A stretch of DNA of 64,000 nt, taken from CAZBBC01 sp964489835 (lineage in GTDB: Bacteria; Calditrichota; Calditrichia; JAJRVZ01). The stretch lies in the NCBI GenBank assembly GCA_964489835.1, contig CAZBBC010000008.1:1-64000 (forward strand), given 5' to 3'. How positions within the stretch are numbered: the stretch's first letter is position 1; each line of letters begins with the position of its first letter. The translations under genes were made by a program, and so were the position numbers. This document shows, piece by piece, positions 8,772-16,489 of the stretch. The notes under the pieces are model-generated. The model saw only the letters and a list, made by a program, of their open reading frames with translations. It was not told the DNA's origin and made no database searches.

Positions 8772-9632
8772 TCATCTTAAATAAATAGCTAATAAACCGA
8801 CGATCATATCTGCTTTTAAAATATTACTCATCTGTCCTAAATTGTGAGGTGTTCTGTTCTCCCATGATCTGTATAATACAAATGCCAGAACAGGATAGAT
8901 TCCAATACAAACAGTTATGAAGTATTTTATGCTATATATACCGAAAATATAAGGAATTACTGTTAAAATTACCACAAGAATGAAAACGAGGGAAACAAGC
9001 TGCAAAGATTTATCAATTCCAAATTTTATTGGAAATGTTATCGCTCCTGCCTGATAGTCACCTTCCAGATCCTGAATATCTTTAAGAATTTCTCTGCCGA
9101 AGTGGAAAAAAAATGCGAACATTGCCGGAAACAGGGTTTCTTTATAATGATTGACTGCGCCACCACCATATACAAATGCCATAGCTGTCGCTAAGCTGAC
9201 GGTTAAATTGCCCCATAAAAGGGTTCTTTTTAATTTGTAACTATAGAAAAAGAGTAATATGCCAACGGTAAAGGCAATAAAAAACATTGGAATATTAATT
9301 ATCCCGGCCACACTCCAGGCCAGGATATACAATATGAAAAAGAATCGAATGGCACTTTTATTTGATATTTTACCGGCAGCAAGTGGTCGGAATGGTTTGT
9401 TTATTCGATCAATGGCGATATCATAATAATCATTTATTACATTGGCACCAATTGTAATGAAAGAAGCGGAAAAGGCAGCAAGAATTACATTTTCCAGAGG
9501 ATTTAATCCCCCGGCCAGTTCCGCAGCAACAAAAATTGAAATAAAAGCAATCAATACATTACTGGGTCTGGACAGGGTGAATAAAGATAATAGAAAGTTC
9601 AATTTTGTCCTCATCACCAATAGATTTTTCAT
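8772..9632 (-). CDS. UbiA prenyltransferase, geranylgeranylglycerol-phosphate geranylgeranyltransferase-like
   Basis: A 286-residue polytopic membrane prenyltransferase with about eight hydrophobic segments. Both aspartate-rich motifs are present: NDYYDIAIDRINKPFRPL (about 67-84), and REILKDIQDLEGD (about 180-192) followed by AGAITFPIKFG. The RINKPFRPL continuation and the REILKDIxDLEGD form resemble archaeal digeranylgeranylglyceryl phosphate synthases more than UbiA or MenA. FCB bacteria are known to carry such archaeal-lipid-type genes, but the true substrate cannot be fixed from sequence. It appears to be first gene of the maf/receiver/nadB/corC run. Confidence 0.82.
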   Translation of the reverse strand: MKNLLVMRTKLNFLLSLFTLSRPSNVLIAFISIFVAAELAGGLNPLENVILAAFSASFITIGANVINDYYDIAIDRINKPFRPLAAGKISNKSAIRFFFILYILAWSVAGIINIPMFFIAFTVGILLFFYSYKLKRTLLWGNLTVSLATAMAFVYGGGAVNHYKETLFPAMFAFFFHFGREILKDIQDLEGDYQAGAITFPIKFGIDKSLQLVSLVFILVVILTVIPYIFGIYSIKYFITVCIGIYPVLAFVLYRSWENRTPHNLGQMSNILKADMIVGLLAIYLR

Positions 9633-9665
9633 TGCGGAGTGAATGTTATCTTATATTTATTAATT

Positions 9666-9717
9666 CGGAACTGGGAACTGGGAATTATTTGAGTTCCGAG
9701 TTCCAAATTCCCAGTTA
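9666..9717. repeat. Intergenic hairpin of reiterated GGAACTGGGAA / TTCCGAGTTCC
   Basis: AACTGGGAATT (9676-9686) and AATTCCCAGTT (9706-9716) form an exact 11-bp stem. The left side repeats GGGAACTG and the loop carries TTCCGAGTTCC. Similar TTCCCAGTTCCGAGTTCC text recurs at 36020-36050. It lies between the ends of the iaaA unit and the start of the UbiA unit and could help end transcription, though no clear T run follows. Confidence 0.6.
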
Positions 9718-9758
9718 TTCTTTATCATTTAAAAATTTTAAATATCTCTTGTCAGATT

Positions 9759-10691
9759 CTACTCTTCCCGACTAATCCCTACATGGATAATTCCATCCTG
9801 ATTAGCAACTGCTCTGGCCATAAAGGGTGTATTGAAATGGTAACCCGTATTACCCCGCGTATCAATGCAGATAACACCCCCCTTACCATCGACACGGTCA
9901 GATAGTAGTTGAATGGCTTCTATCGCTGCGTTGGCTGCATCATTTTCATTTCTCATAAAATCAACGGTTGATTTTGCCAGTAATACCTTCATTAACGACT
10001 CCCCCCATCCGGAAGATGAAGCGCCACCATATAGATTATCGGCGTAAGCACCACTGCCAATAATCGGACTATCGCCCACCCGTCCGGGCAATTTATTTGG
10101 TGTCCCTCCGGTGGAAGTCGCAACGGCTATGTTTCCCGTTTTATCGATAGCAACAGCACCGACAGTATCTGCCTGGTGTCCTGACTCAAAAAAGTGTCGG
10201 GTTCTAATTTTTTTTTTCTTCTTTAGTTTCCTGTATCTTTCAAGCTCTCTGCCAACCAGTAATTGTTCTGTCGGTACGTATTGAATTCCCTGATCTAAAG
10301 CAAATTGAACGGCACCCTCGCCCACCAGCAAATTATGGTCGGTCCTTTGACGAATTAATTCAGCCACCATTACCGGATTTGAGACATTCTGGATTGCTGC
10401 TACCGCACCCATGGATAAATCAGACCCGGTCATTACAATGGCATCCATTTCAACATCGCCATTTTTATTTAGAAATGATCCGTATCCGGCATCAAATGTT
10501 GGATCATTTTCCATTTGGATTACCGCTTCAATGACTGCTTCCAGCGCGCTAATTCCATCCTTGAGTAGATTATGTCCGGTCATTACCGCTTTTTCAACGC
10601 CAACCAGATGATCATCATGAACCGCGCATGGAATATCCCAGGCACCACCATGGACAATAATGGCAAATCTGCTTGAATGTTCAGGCTTCAA
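9759..10691 (-). CDS. iaaA: Isoaspartyl peptidase / plant-type L-asparaginase
   Basis: A 310-residue N-terminal nucleophile hydrolase that cleaves beta-aspartyl dipeptides and asparagine after self-cleavage into two subunits. The N terminus FAIIVHGGAWDIP and GYGSFLNKNGDVEMDAIVM are typical. The new N-terminal catalytic threonine is in DTVGAVAIDKTGNIAVATST (about residue 183), and GRVGDSPIIGSGAYAD completes the site. The start is TTG with GGAG five bases upstream. This start lies inside the last codons of the sigma-54 regulator (11-bp overlap), so the two are translationally coupled. Why a peptide or asparagine hydrolase is tied to that regulator is not clear. Confidence 0.92.
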   Translation of the reverse strand: MKPEHSSRFAIIVHGGAWDIPCAVHDDHLVGVEKAVMTGHNLLKDGISALEAVIEAVIQMENDPTFDAGYGSFLNKNGDVEMDAIVMTGSDLSMGAVAAIQNVSNPVMVAELIRQRTDHNLLVGEGAVQFALDQGIQYVPTEQLLVGRELERYRKLKKKKKIRTRHFFESGHQADTVGAVAIDKTGNIAVATSTGGTPNKLPGRVGDSPIIGSGAYADNLYGGASSSGWGESLMKVLLAKSTVDFMRNENDAANAAIEAIQLLSDRVDGKGGVICIDTRGNTGYHFNTPFMARAVANQDGIIHVGISREE

Positions 10692-12645
10692 ATCTTCTCC
10701 CTGTTAATTCTTTTGAAATACCAAGCGATTTCATTTTACGCCACAAGGTTGTTCTCCCGATACCTAATATACGGGCTGCATCTCCCAGGTTAACCTTTTT
10801 TTCAACCAGAAGATACCGAATACGTTCCGCTTCTAATTGTTTCAATGATCCCCCAGAACCCTCCGTTATTATGGGTGAACCGACGCTTTTGGAATAAAAA
10901 GTCTGTAAACGTGTAGGGAGATCGGTTAATGTTATCTCTTTACCTATGGAAACAGTAAAAGCACGTTCGATAATATTTTCAAGTTCTCGGATATTTCCCG
11001 GCCAGTCATATTCCATAAACCGATCGTGTACATCCTCAGATATTTTTCGGATGTTTTTTTCGGTATTACGACTCAGACGTCTGATAAAATATTTAACTAA
11101 AATAGGTATGTCTTCACTTCGTTCCCGCAAGGAAGGCAGGTGGATTTGTACCGTATTCACTCTGTAATAAAGATCCGATCTGAATTTACCCTGTAACATT
11201 AAATTCTCCAAATCGTGGTTGGTGGCTGTTACAAGACGAATATCTACTTTCAATGGTTCCGTATTCCCTATCCGTTGAATCTCACGTTCCTGAAGTACAC
11301 GCAATAGTTTAACCTGAATATTAGGTGGTAGTTCACCGATTTCATCTAGAAATAACGTTCCGCCTGATGCTAACTCGATCAAGCCCTTTTTATTGGTTAA
11401 TGCACCGGTAAAAGCCCCTTTCTCATAACCAAACAATTCACTTTCCAGTAGAGTATCAGGAATAGCGCTACAATTAACAGCGATAAAATTACCTTTTATC
11501 CGGGTACTGTTCTTATGAATCGCCCGTGCAATCAGCTCTTTCCCTGTTCCTGTCTCTCCTGATATCAAAATGCTGATATCGGAAGGCGCGATCCGACGCA
11601 TTAATTCAAAAACTTTTTGCATTCGCCTATTGGCTGATACGATACCATCAAAAACAAAGCGGTCCTCTGAATAAAACCAGTCATAAAAAGCGGTTATTTC
11701 ATTTTCAAGAAGATCTTCGATGGATTGCAGATAATCTTTCCTGTTTTTTGTATGTGTTTCGATCAATGACTTTATCTGGATACCGCTTTGTATAAACAAA
11801 TTCGGTGTATTTGTTTCCTTAATTTTTGATAGACTTCTGGTAATACAAAAATAAATATATATGGCATCTCTATATTTCCTGGCCATGGGACCGATGATAT
11901 CGAGTAAGTTATTTTCTGTATTTTGAAGGTCAATAACAATCAGATGTTGCGCGAGATGGTATTGAAATTGTTTAAAATTAATCGGAATACATCCCAGTTT
12001 TAAAGCCAACTGGTAGGCTTTGTTAAAATCTTTATGATACACGTATAGTTTTTTAAATTCCCTTTGCTTTACAGATTGTATAATCTCTTCCAGATCTGAA
12101 ACCCGGTCACCAATAAATACAAACGGGAAACTATCAAGTTTGCCGGAAATCTTTCTGGCGATATCAAGTAAAACCTCAGGAAAAACGATACAATTTTTAA
12201 CGATGACAGGATCATTTTGAAGGTGATTTCCAAATTCCTCACCCTGCCGGTACATTTTAGTGAGAATGGGTCCGATCGAATCTTCATCGAGTGCAATATT
12301 AAATTCTTCTTTAATACCTGATAATATCAGAGGATCTGCCGGAATTTCACCATTAAGACTTATCAGGTCTTCCAGAAAATGCCGAAGTGCTTCCTGATCC
12401 TTGTACAAATTTTTTATTTTTAATAGCGGATCCGGGGTATTCCCACTCAGACCATTTCTCAGCGCATCCGTGATCGCATCCAATCTTTGTCCAACCACAA
12501 AAACTTCAATAGAGTTTTTCTGCCTCAATAGCAGTATTTCATCGATATCTGAATTTCTAAAGTGGCGGTAACAGTTTTTTAACCACTTGATGCTGTGAAG
12601 TGTTTCAGATTTTATGGGAAAAACATTAAAAGAATATATATGCAT
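10681..12645 (-). CDS. Sigma-54 activator with a degenerate glutamyl-tRNA reductase (HemA)-like sensor half
   Basis: A 654-residue protein. Residues about 335-580 are a complete sigma-54 AAA+ domain: Walker A GETGTGKE (363-370), the sigma-54 loop GAFTGA (410-415), Walker B LFLDEI (431-436) and the arginine-finger region. Residues about 600-645 are a Fis-type helix-turn-helix (LGIGRTTLWRKMKSLGI). The N-terminal 325 residues are not a receiver, PAS or GAF domain. They align by eye with glutamyl-tRNA reductase in order: catalytic-loop region ILLLRQKNSIEVF (HemA LSTCNRTELY), EALRHFLEDLISLNG then IPADPLILSGIKEEF (HemA HLMRVASGLDS, GEPQILGQVKKAF), nucleotide fold FVFIGDRVSDLEEII (HemA LLVGAGETIEL), and the start of the dimer helix with NRKDYLQS...ENEITAFYDWF (HemA QRKAAAVEAE...ETSEFMAWL). 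The catalytic Cys is Lys43 and the key Arg is Ser45, so reductase activity is not expected. It follows the CcsA/HemX-like gene by 7 bp. Confidence 0.9.
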   Translation of the reverse strand: MHIYSFNVFPIKSETLHSIKWLKNCYRHFRNSDIDEILLLRQKNSIEVFVVGQRLDAITDALRNGLSGNTPDPLLKIKNLYKDQEALRHFLEDLISLNGEIPADPLILSGIKEEFNIALDEDSIGPILTKMYRQGEEFGNHLQNDPVIVKNCIVFPEVLLDIARKISGKLDSFPFVFIGDRVSDLEEIIQSVKQREFKKLYVYHKDFNKAYQLALKLGCIPINFKQFQYHLAQHLIVIDLQNTENNLLDIIGPMARKYRDAIYIYFCITRSLSKIKETNTPNLFIQSGIQIKSLIETHTKNRKDYLQSIEDLLENEITAFYDWFYSEDRFVFDGIVSANRRMQKVFELMRRIAPSDISILISGETGTGKELIARAIHKNSTRIKGNFIAVNCSAIPDTLLESELFGYEKGAFTGALTNKKGLIELASGGTLFLDEIGELPPNIQVKLLRVLQEREIQRIGNTEPLKVDIRLVTATNHDLENLMLQGKFRSDLYYRVNTVQIHLPSLRERSEDIPILVKYFIRRLSRNTEKNIRKISEDVHDRFMEYDWPGNIRELENIIERAFTVSIGKEITLTDLPTRLQTFYSKSVGSPIITEGSGGSLKQLEAERIRYLLVEKKVNLGDAARILGIGRTTLWRKMKSLGISKELTGRRFEA

Positions 12646-12652
12646 AATGATA

Positions 12653-13471
12653 TCAATTAAATGAGTGAATACCTGAAAAATACTGGGTAATAACCAACAT
12701 AGAAAAAATAATCCATAAGAACCCGATCAGGCTGATATAGGACAATCTTTTACCATGCCAGCGATAATTTTTCTTTCCTAAAATAGCCAAACCATAAAAA
12801 ATCCAGGTAATTAATACGGAAATTAATTTGGGATCCCAGTCCCAGTATTTTCCCCAGGCAGAAATACCTGTAAATGACCCGGAGATAATACCGACCGTGA
12901 TAAATATAAATCCCACGAGAATCGCCTGGTAATTGATTCTTTCCAAATAAACCAGGGAGGGTAATCGATCATAAAAATATCCTAACTTTTTACTCTTTAT
13001 CTCATGAAATAACAAAATATACATGAATGCAACCAGAAAGGCGGATGAGAATGCAGCATAGCCTATCAAATTGATAATCACATGAATTTCAAATAGTCGA
13101 TTATTCAAAACGCTGGGTAATGTTGTGCTGGTAGAAATAAAGAGCATCGATATACTCTGGAATATAAATAAGATCACTGCATAGAATAAGCCGAGGGAAT
13201 AATCATCACTTTCGCGTACAAAGATTTTATTTAGTATCGCAAAAAAGAAAATAAAAGTAGACAGCGCTTTAAAAATACCCGTTAAAGGCAGGTGACCTGT
13301 ATTCACAGTCAGAATGATAAGTAGCATCAGATGAACACAAATAGCGAGGATATTGAATTTTCTGGCCGTTTTCAAGTTGCCCTGATGCCCTTTATTAAAG
13401 TAAAGAAAGAAATAAACAGCACTCACCAAATAAACCAAAGGCGACAGAATCCTTAAAAGCATAAAAAACAT
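12653..13471 (-). CDS. CcsA/HemX-like cytochrome c assembly-family membrane protein
   Basis: A 272-residue polytopic protein with about eight transmembrane segments. Near residue 213 is the tryptophan-rich haem-handling signature (WGKYWDWDPK) of the CcsA/CcmC/HemX superfamily. FEIHVIINLIGYAAFSSAF and YQAILVGFIFITVGIISGSF match conserved helices with histidine ligands. CcsA moves haem for cytochrome c maturation; HemX, its smaller relative, is encoded beside hemA and affects glutamyl-tRNA reductase levels. Length suits HemX or a short CcsA. No ccsB/resB or cytochrome genes are nearby. It is the first gene of the unit with the HemA-like sigma-54 regulator. Confidence 0.85.
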   Translation of the reverse strand: MFFMLLRILSPLVYLVSAVYFFLYFNKGHQGNLKTARKFNILAICVHLMLLIILTVNTGHLPLTGIFKALSTFIFFFAILNKIFVRESDDYSLGLFYAVILFIFQSISMLFISTSTTLPSVLNNRLFEIHVIINLIGYAAFSSAFLVAFMYILLFHEIKSKKLGYFYDRLPSLVYLERINYQAILVGFIFITVGIISGSFTGISAWGKYWDWDPKLISVLITWIFYGLAILGKKNYRWHGKRLSYISLIGFLWIIFSMLVITQYFSGIHSFN

Positions 13472-13481
13472 ATCATTTCCT

Positions 13482-13515
13482 ATGTTTCAATATGGACATA
13501 AATGTTTCATTATGG
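13482..13515. promoter_or_regulatory. Candidate activator site: two direct repeats, 20-bp period
   Basis: ATGTTTCAATATGG (13482-13495) and ATGTTTCATTATGG (13502-13515) differ at one base and start 20 bp apart, about two helical turns. They lie about 100-130 bp upstream of the sigma-54-type element at 13615 and just upstream of the divergent CcsA/HemX-like start codon at 13471. This is the usual place for an enhancer-binding site, and occupancy could also repress the regulator's own operon. Binding by the adjacent regulator is inferred. Confidence 0.5.
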
Positions 13516-13614
13516 TATTTATTTACGATATAATTTTTAAATTGACGCTTCTAAATTAAGCCTAATTTAATGAATTATTGTCGTTTATAAAGATTTTTTT
13601 TGTTTTTTTCATTT

Positions 13615-13630
13615 TGGTATGATTTTTGTA
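13615..13630 (+). promoter_or_regulatory. Candidate sigma-54 (-24/-12) promoter of the TonB receptor operon
   Basis: TGGTATGATTTTTGTA fits the sigma-54 consensus TGGYAYRNNNNTTGCW with exact spacing and one mismatch (TTGT for TTGC). Transcription would begin near 13641. This gives a leader of about 20 bases before the ribosome site AGGAG (13651-13655) and the ATG at 13661. The match by itself could be chance in AT-rich DNA; the neighbouring sigma-54 activator gene makes it credible. Confidence 0.5.
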
Positions 13631-13660
13631 GTGTTTTATCCCTTATATTCAGGAGCATTT

Positions 13661-15742
13661 ATGCGTTTTTACTTTTTTGTAATTTTATTCATGCTAAATA
13701 TTTACAATGTTTATTCTTCCGATATCAATGGGCGGGTAATCTCTTCCCTGAATGGAGCTCCTTTAATTGGCGCGAATGTATATTTAGGGGATACGAACTA
13801 TGGTGCAGCTACTGATCACAGGGGAATATTTGTTATTAATGATGTACCTCCGGGTTCTTACACAATAAATGTAACGTATGTTGGATATAAATTAAAGGAA
13901 AATGTTGAGGTAATCGTTTACAGCGGTGAAAAAGTAAATTGTACGCTGCAAATGGACGAGGATATTTACGATTTGAATGATATCGTTGTAACCGGCACAA
14001 GGACCAGGCGGCTGATAAAGGACAGTCCTGTGGCTACTGAGGTTATTCATGCCGATGAGATAGAAAACCTTGGGGCAGAAAATGTAGGTGAAGTATTGGA
14101 AGAAAGATCCGGTATTATTATTACACAGGATGGAGCCCGCGGCGGGTTGTTGAGCGCTCAATTGCAGGGTTTGAATGATAACCATACACTGGTTTTGGTT
14201 GATGGAGCGCCGATCATTGGTAGAATTGCCGGAAAACTTGATCTATCAAGAATATCGGTTCAAAATATCGATAGAATTGAAATTGTAAAAGGAGCGGCAT
14301 CCTCCCTATATGGCAGTGAAGCAGTAGGTGGTGTTATCAATATCATCACAAAAGATCCAGAAGAAACTCTTAATTATTCTGGTAATTTAAATTTTGGAAG
14401 TTTTGAGGCCCGGAATGCAAAAACAGATTTTTCTGTTGCCAGCAATAAAACAAGTCTGCTGTTCTCTGCCGAGACACATCGTGCCGATGGGTATGACTTA
14501 GATCCGAGCACAGAAAATACAACCTCTGATGACTATAATAACTATTCGATTTTCTCTAAGATTAAATATCGATCTTCTGAAACCTATTTTCTGCAGGCTA
14601 ACGGCCAGTTCTTTAATCAGCGTCAACACGGCTTTGATGGCGGAGAACGTACAACCGATACGAGAAGCTGGTATTTAAATGTTAACAATCAATGGGATTT
14701 GAACAACCATTCTTCTTTTAAATTCAGATTGTATTACACCTCATATACAAAAGAGATAGATCGTGCCGATGTTTATGTTGACAATATTGAATCGCTCAGC
14801 CGGGGTGAATTTATTTATAATCGCGTGCTTTTAAATCATATACTCACAGTCGGTGGTGAGGGATCATACAATTTGCTTCAATCAAACCGCCTGGAAAGCG
14901 GTGAAAAATCTGTCAATAATTATTCATTTTATTTACAGGATGAAATATTTTATCAATGGATCGAATTTAATGTGGGATTTCGTGCTGATTTTCATTCAGA
15001 ATTTAACTGGAACTATGCACCTAAAGTTGGATTTTTGTTAAAACCAAATGATACATTCCGAGTCCGTGGTTCTTATAGTTACGGATTTCGTGCACCGGAT
15101 TTTATTGAATTATATCTTGATCTGGATCATTCCGGCCTTACTTCCCAACCTTATGGTAATTCTAGTCTGCAGCCTGAAACTTCCAGAAGTTTAAACCTGG
15201 GATTTGAGTATCATTATTCAGCACAGACCATCCTTAAAGTAAATTTATTCTATAATCATTTAGATAATATGATAAACAGTATATTTCTGTATCAAAATAC
15301 TGATGGTATACAATATTACACCTATGAAAATCTGGCTGAAGCTGAAACACAGGGGTTTGAATTTGACGGAATTATCAAGTTCTGGAATAATTATCGTCTG
15401 ACCAGCGGCTATACCTACACAGAAACATTCGATTTAGCCAGGGATGAACCCTTTTTTAATCGTCCAAAGCATTCCGCACGTGTGAAATTTGACTGGAGAT
15501 ATTCCAAACTTGGATTTTCCGGCAATCTACGCTGGCGATATATCGGTAAACGCTTGTTTGTAAATTTTCAGGGTGAACAAACGACAGCCCCCTGGTATGC
15601 CACATGGAATACGCGTCTGCGTCAGATGATATACCATCCGTTTTCAGTCTATTTTGAAGTCACCAATATATTTGATTATCAAAATCGTAATTTTGTCGCC
15701 TTACCCGGGCGTTTAATTTTTGTAGGAATTGAACTAAACTAA
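13661..15742 (+). CDS. TonB-dependent receptor with N-terminal carboxypeptidase-regulatory-like domain, probably for haem
   Basis: A 693-residue outer membrane receptor for energy-dependent uptake. A signal peptide (about 1-19) is followed by a CarboxypepD_reg-like fold (about 20-100), the plug (about 105-220; IVVTGTRTRRLIKDSPVATE, then IEIVKGAASSLYGSEAVGGV) and a beta-barrel to the C terminus. The plug text resembles BtuB/haem/siderophore receptors. I use ATG 13661, with AGGAG five bases upstream and a proper signal peptide. An in-frame ATG at 13619 lies inside the proposed sigma-54 promoter and lacks a ribosome site. It is followed after 22 bp by an HmuY-like lipoprotein, the partner of the haem receptor HmuR in Porphyromonas, so haem is the likeliest ligand. 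Confidence 0.9.
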   Translation: MRFYFFVILFMLNIYNVYSSDINGRVISSLNGAPLIGANVYLGDTNYGAATDHRGIFVINDVPPGSYTINVTYVGYKLKENVEVIVYSGEKVNCTLQMDEDIYDLNDIVVTGTRTRRLIKDSPVATEVIHADEIENLGAENVGEVLEERSGIIITQDGARGGLLSAQLQGLNDNHTLVLVDGAPIIGRIAGKLDLSRISVQNIDRIEIVKGAASSLYGSEAVGGVINIITKDPEETLNYSGNLNFGSFEARNAKTDFSVASNKTSLLFSAETHRADGYDLDPSTENTTSDDYNNYSIFSKIKYRSSETYFLQANGQFFNQRQHGFDGGERTTDTRSWYLNVNNQWDLNNHSSFKFRLYYTSYTKEIDRADVYVDNIESLSRGEFIYNRVLLNHILTVGGEGSYNLLQSNRLESGEKSVNNYSFYLQDEIFYQWIEFNVGFRADFHSEFNWNYAPKVGFLLKPNDTFRVRGSYSYGFRAPDFIELYLDLDHSGLTSQPYGNSSLQPETSRSLNLGFEYHYSAQTILKVNLFYNHLDNMINSIFLYQNTDGIQYYTYENLAEAETQGFEFDGIIKFWNNYRLTSGYTYTETFDLARDEPFFNRPKHSARVKFDWRYSKLGFSGNLRWRYIGKRLFVNFQGEQTTAPWYATWNTRLRQMIYHPFSVYFEVTNIFDYQNRNFVALPGRLIFVGIELN

Positions 15743-15764
15743 TAACAACATAAGGGAGTCAGTT

Positions 15765-16316
15765 ATGAGGATTTTATCATTATTATTTTTAATTGTGCCA
15801 TTATTGATTCTATTCGGTTGCAGTACGAACGAAAATGATCCGATGGGTCCCGAGGATGAGGGCAGCACCTTAAAATTAACGGTAACAGCAGCAGAAAAAT
15901 ATTATATCAGCCTTTCAAAGCAGTCTACTATAGAAGTTGTTGATCCATTGACAAATTCTGAATGGGATCTGTCTATCGAGAATTTAACCACAATTAAGCT
16001 CAATGGCGGTTCCACCGCACCTGGTTCTGTTTATGCTTTTGTCGTGGATGGAATTGCCTTTGAGGATCTAAACAGTGCCCCAGAAACCACGTATCTGACC
16101 GATGATCAAAACGGGCCGTATATTGGCGATAACTGGTATTTTTATGATATTACTACACACACGGTGAATCCACTGGATACGTATTATGTCATCCTGGCGA
16201 TGGATGGACATTTTTACAAGTTCAAAATAACCGACGCAGTCTTTAGCAGTCGAACCGACGGCGAATTAACCATTAAGATTGAAAAATTAGATGCACCAGC
16301 CAGTTATGATATCTAA
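15765..16316 (+). CDS. HmuY-like haem-binding lipoprotein
   Basis: A 183-residue lipoprotein. The signal sequence ends in a lipobox with FGCS, so Cys19 would be lipidated. The body fits the HmuY family pattern: YYISLSKQSTIEVVDP, then NSEWDLSIENLTTIKLNGG near residues 65-83 (the WDI...NGG block), then NPLDTYYVILAMDGHFYKFKI near the end (family: HVYIVRFKDGKYAKIKF). HmuY captures haem outside the cell and hands it to the TonB receptor HmuR. Haem ligands (paired histidines in P. gingivalis) cannot be assigned here. GGGAG precedes the ATG. It is the second and last gene of the operon, which ends at a strong hairpin. Confidence 0.72.
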   Translation: MRILSLLFLIVPLLILFGCSTNENDPMGPEDEGSTLKLTVTAAEKYYISLSKQSTIEVVDPLTNSEWDLSIENLTTIKLNGGSTAPGSVYAFVVDGIAFEDLNSAPETTYLTDDQNGPYIGDNWYFYDITTHTVNPLDTYYVILAMDGHFYKFKITDAVFSSRTDGELTIKIEKLDAPASYDI

Positions 16317-16429
16317 CCAACAACCGGACGGGTCATGCTATCCTTGTTACCATTGTCTTCAGAAGAATCATCCTTTTTTAATTTTAAGGAAACAACGGAA
16401 TAATTGGCAGATCATTCGATTAATTTTGG

Positions 16430-16465
16430 AAACGGTAGGATCAAATTATTTTGATCCTACCGTTT
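16430..16465 (+). terminator. Strong terminator-like hairpin after the receptor/HmuY operon
   Basis: AAACGGTAGGATCAAA (16430-16445) and its exact complement (16450-16465) form a 16-bp stem with a 4-base loop, then a T-rich stretch. It lies between the plus-strand haem operon and the convergent gene ending at 16490, so it may serve both directions. Confidence 0.8.
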
Positions 16466-16489
16466 ATCATTTTATTCTGTAGCAACCAT

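Noticed and set aside
13619..13660. Upstream in-frame start for the TonB receptor
   Set aside because: It lacks a ribosome site, puts extra residues before the signal peptide and lies inside the proposed promoter; ATG 13661 with AGGAG is better.
13472..13660. Riboswitch (for example cobalamin) upstream of the TonB receptor
   Set aside because: The inferred leader is only about 20 bases and no conserved riboswitch core was seen, so transcriptional control is more likely.
16291..16482. Plus-strand 63-codon frame after the HmuY-like gene
   Set aside because: It overlaps the terminator hairpin, has no ribosome site and no protein-like pattern.
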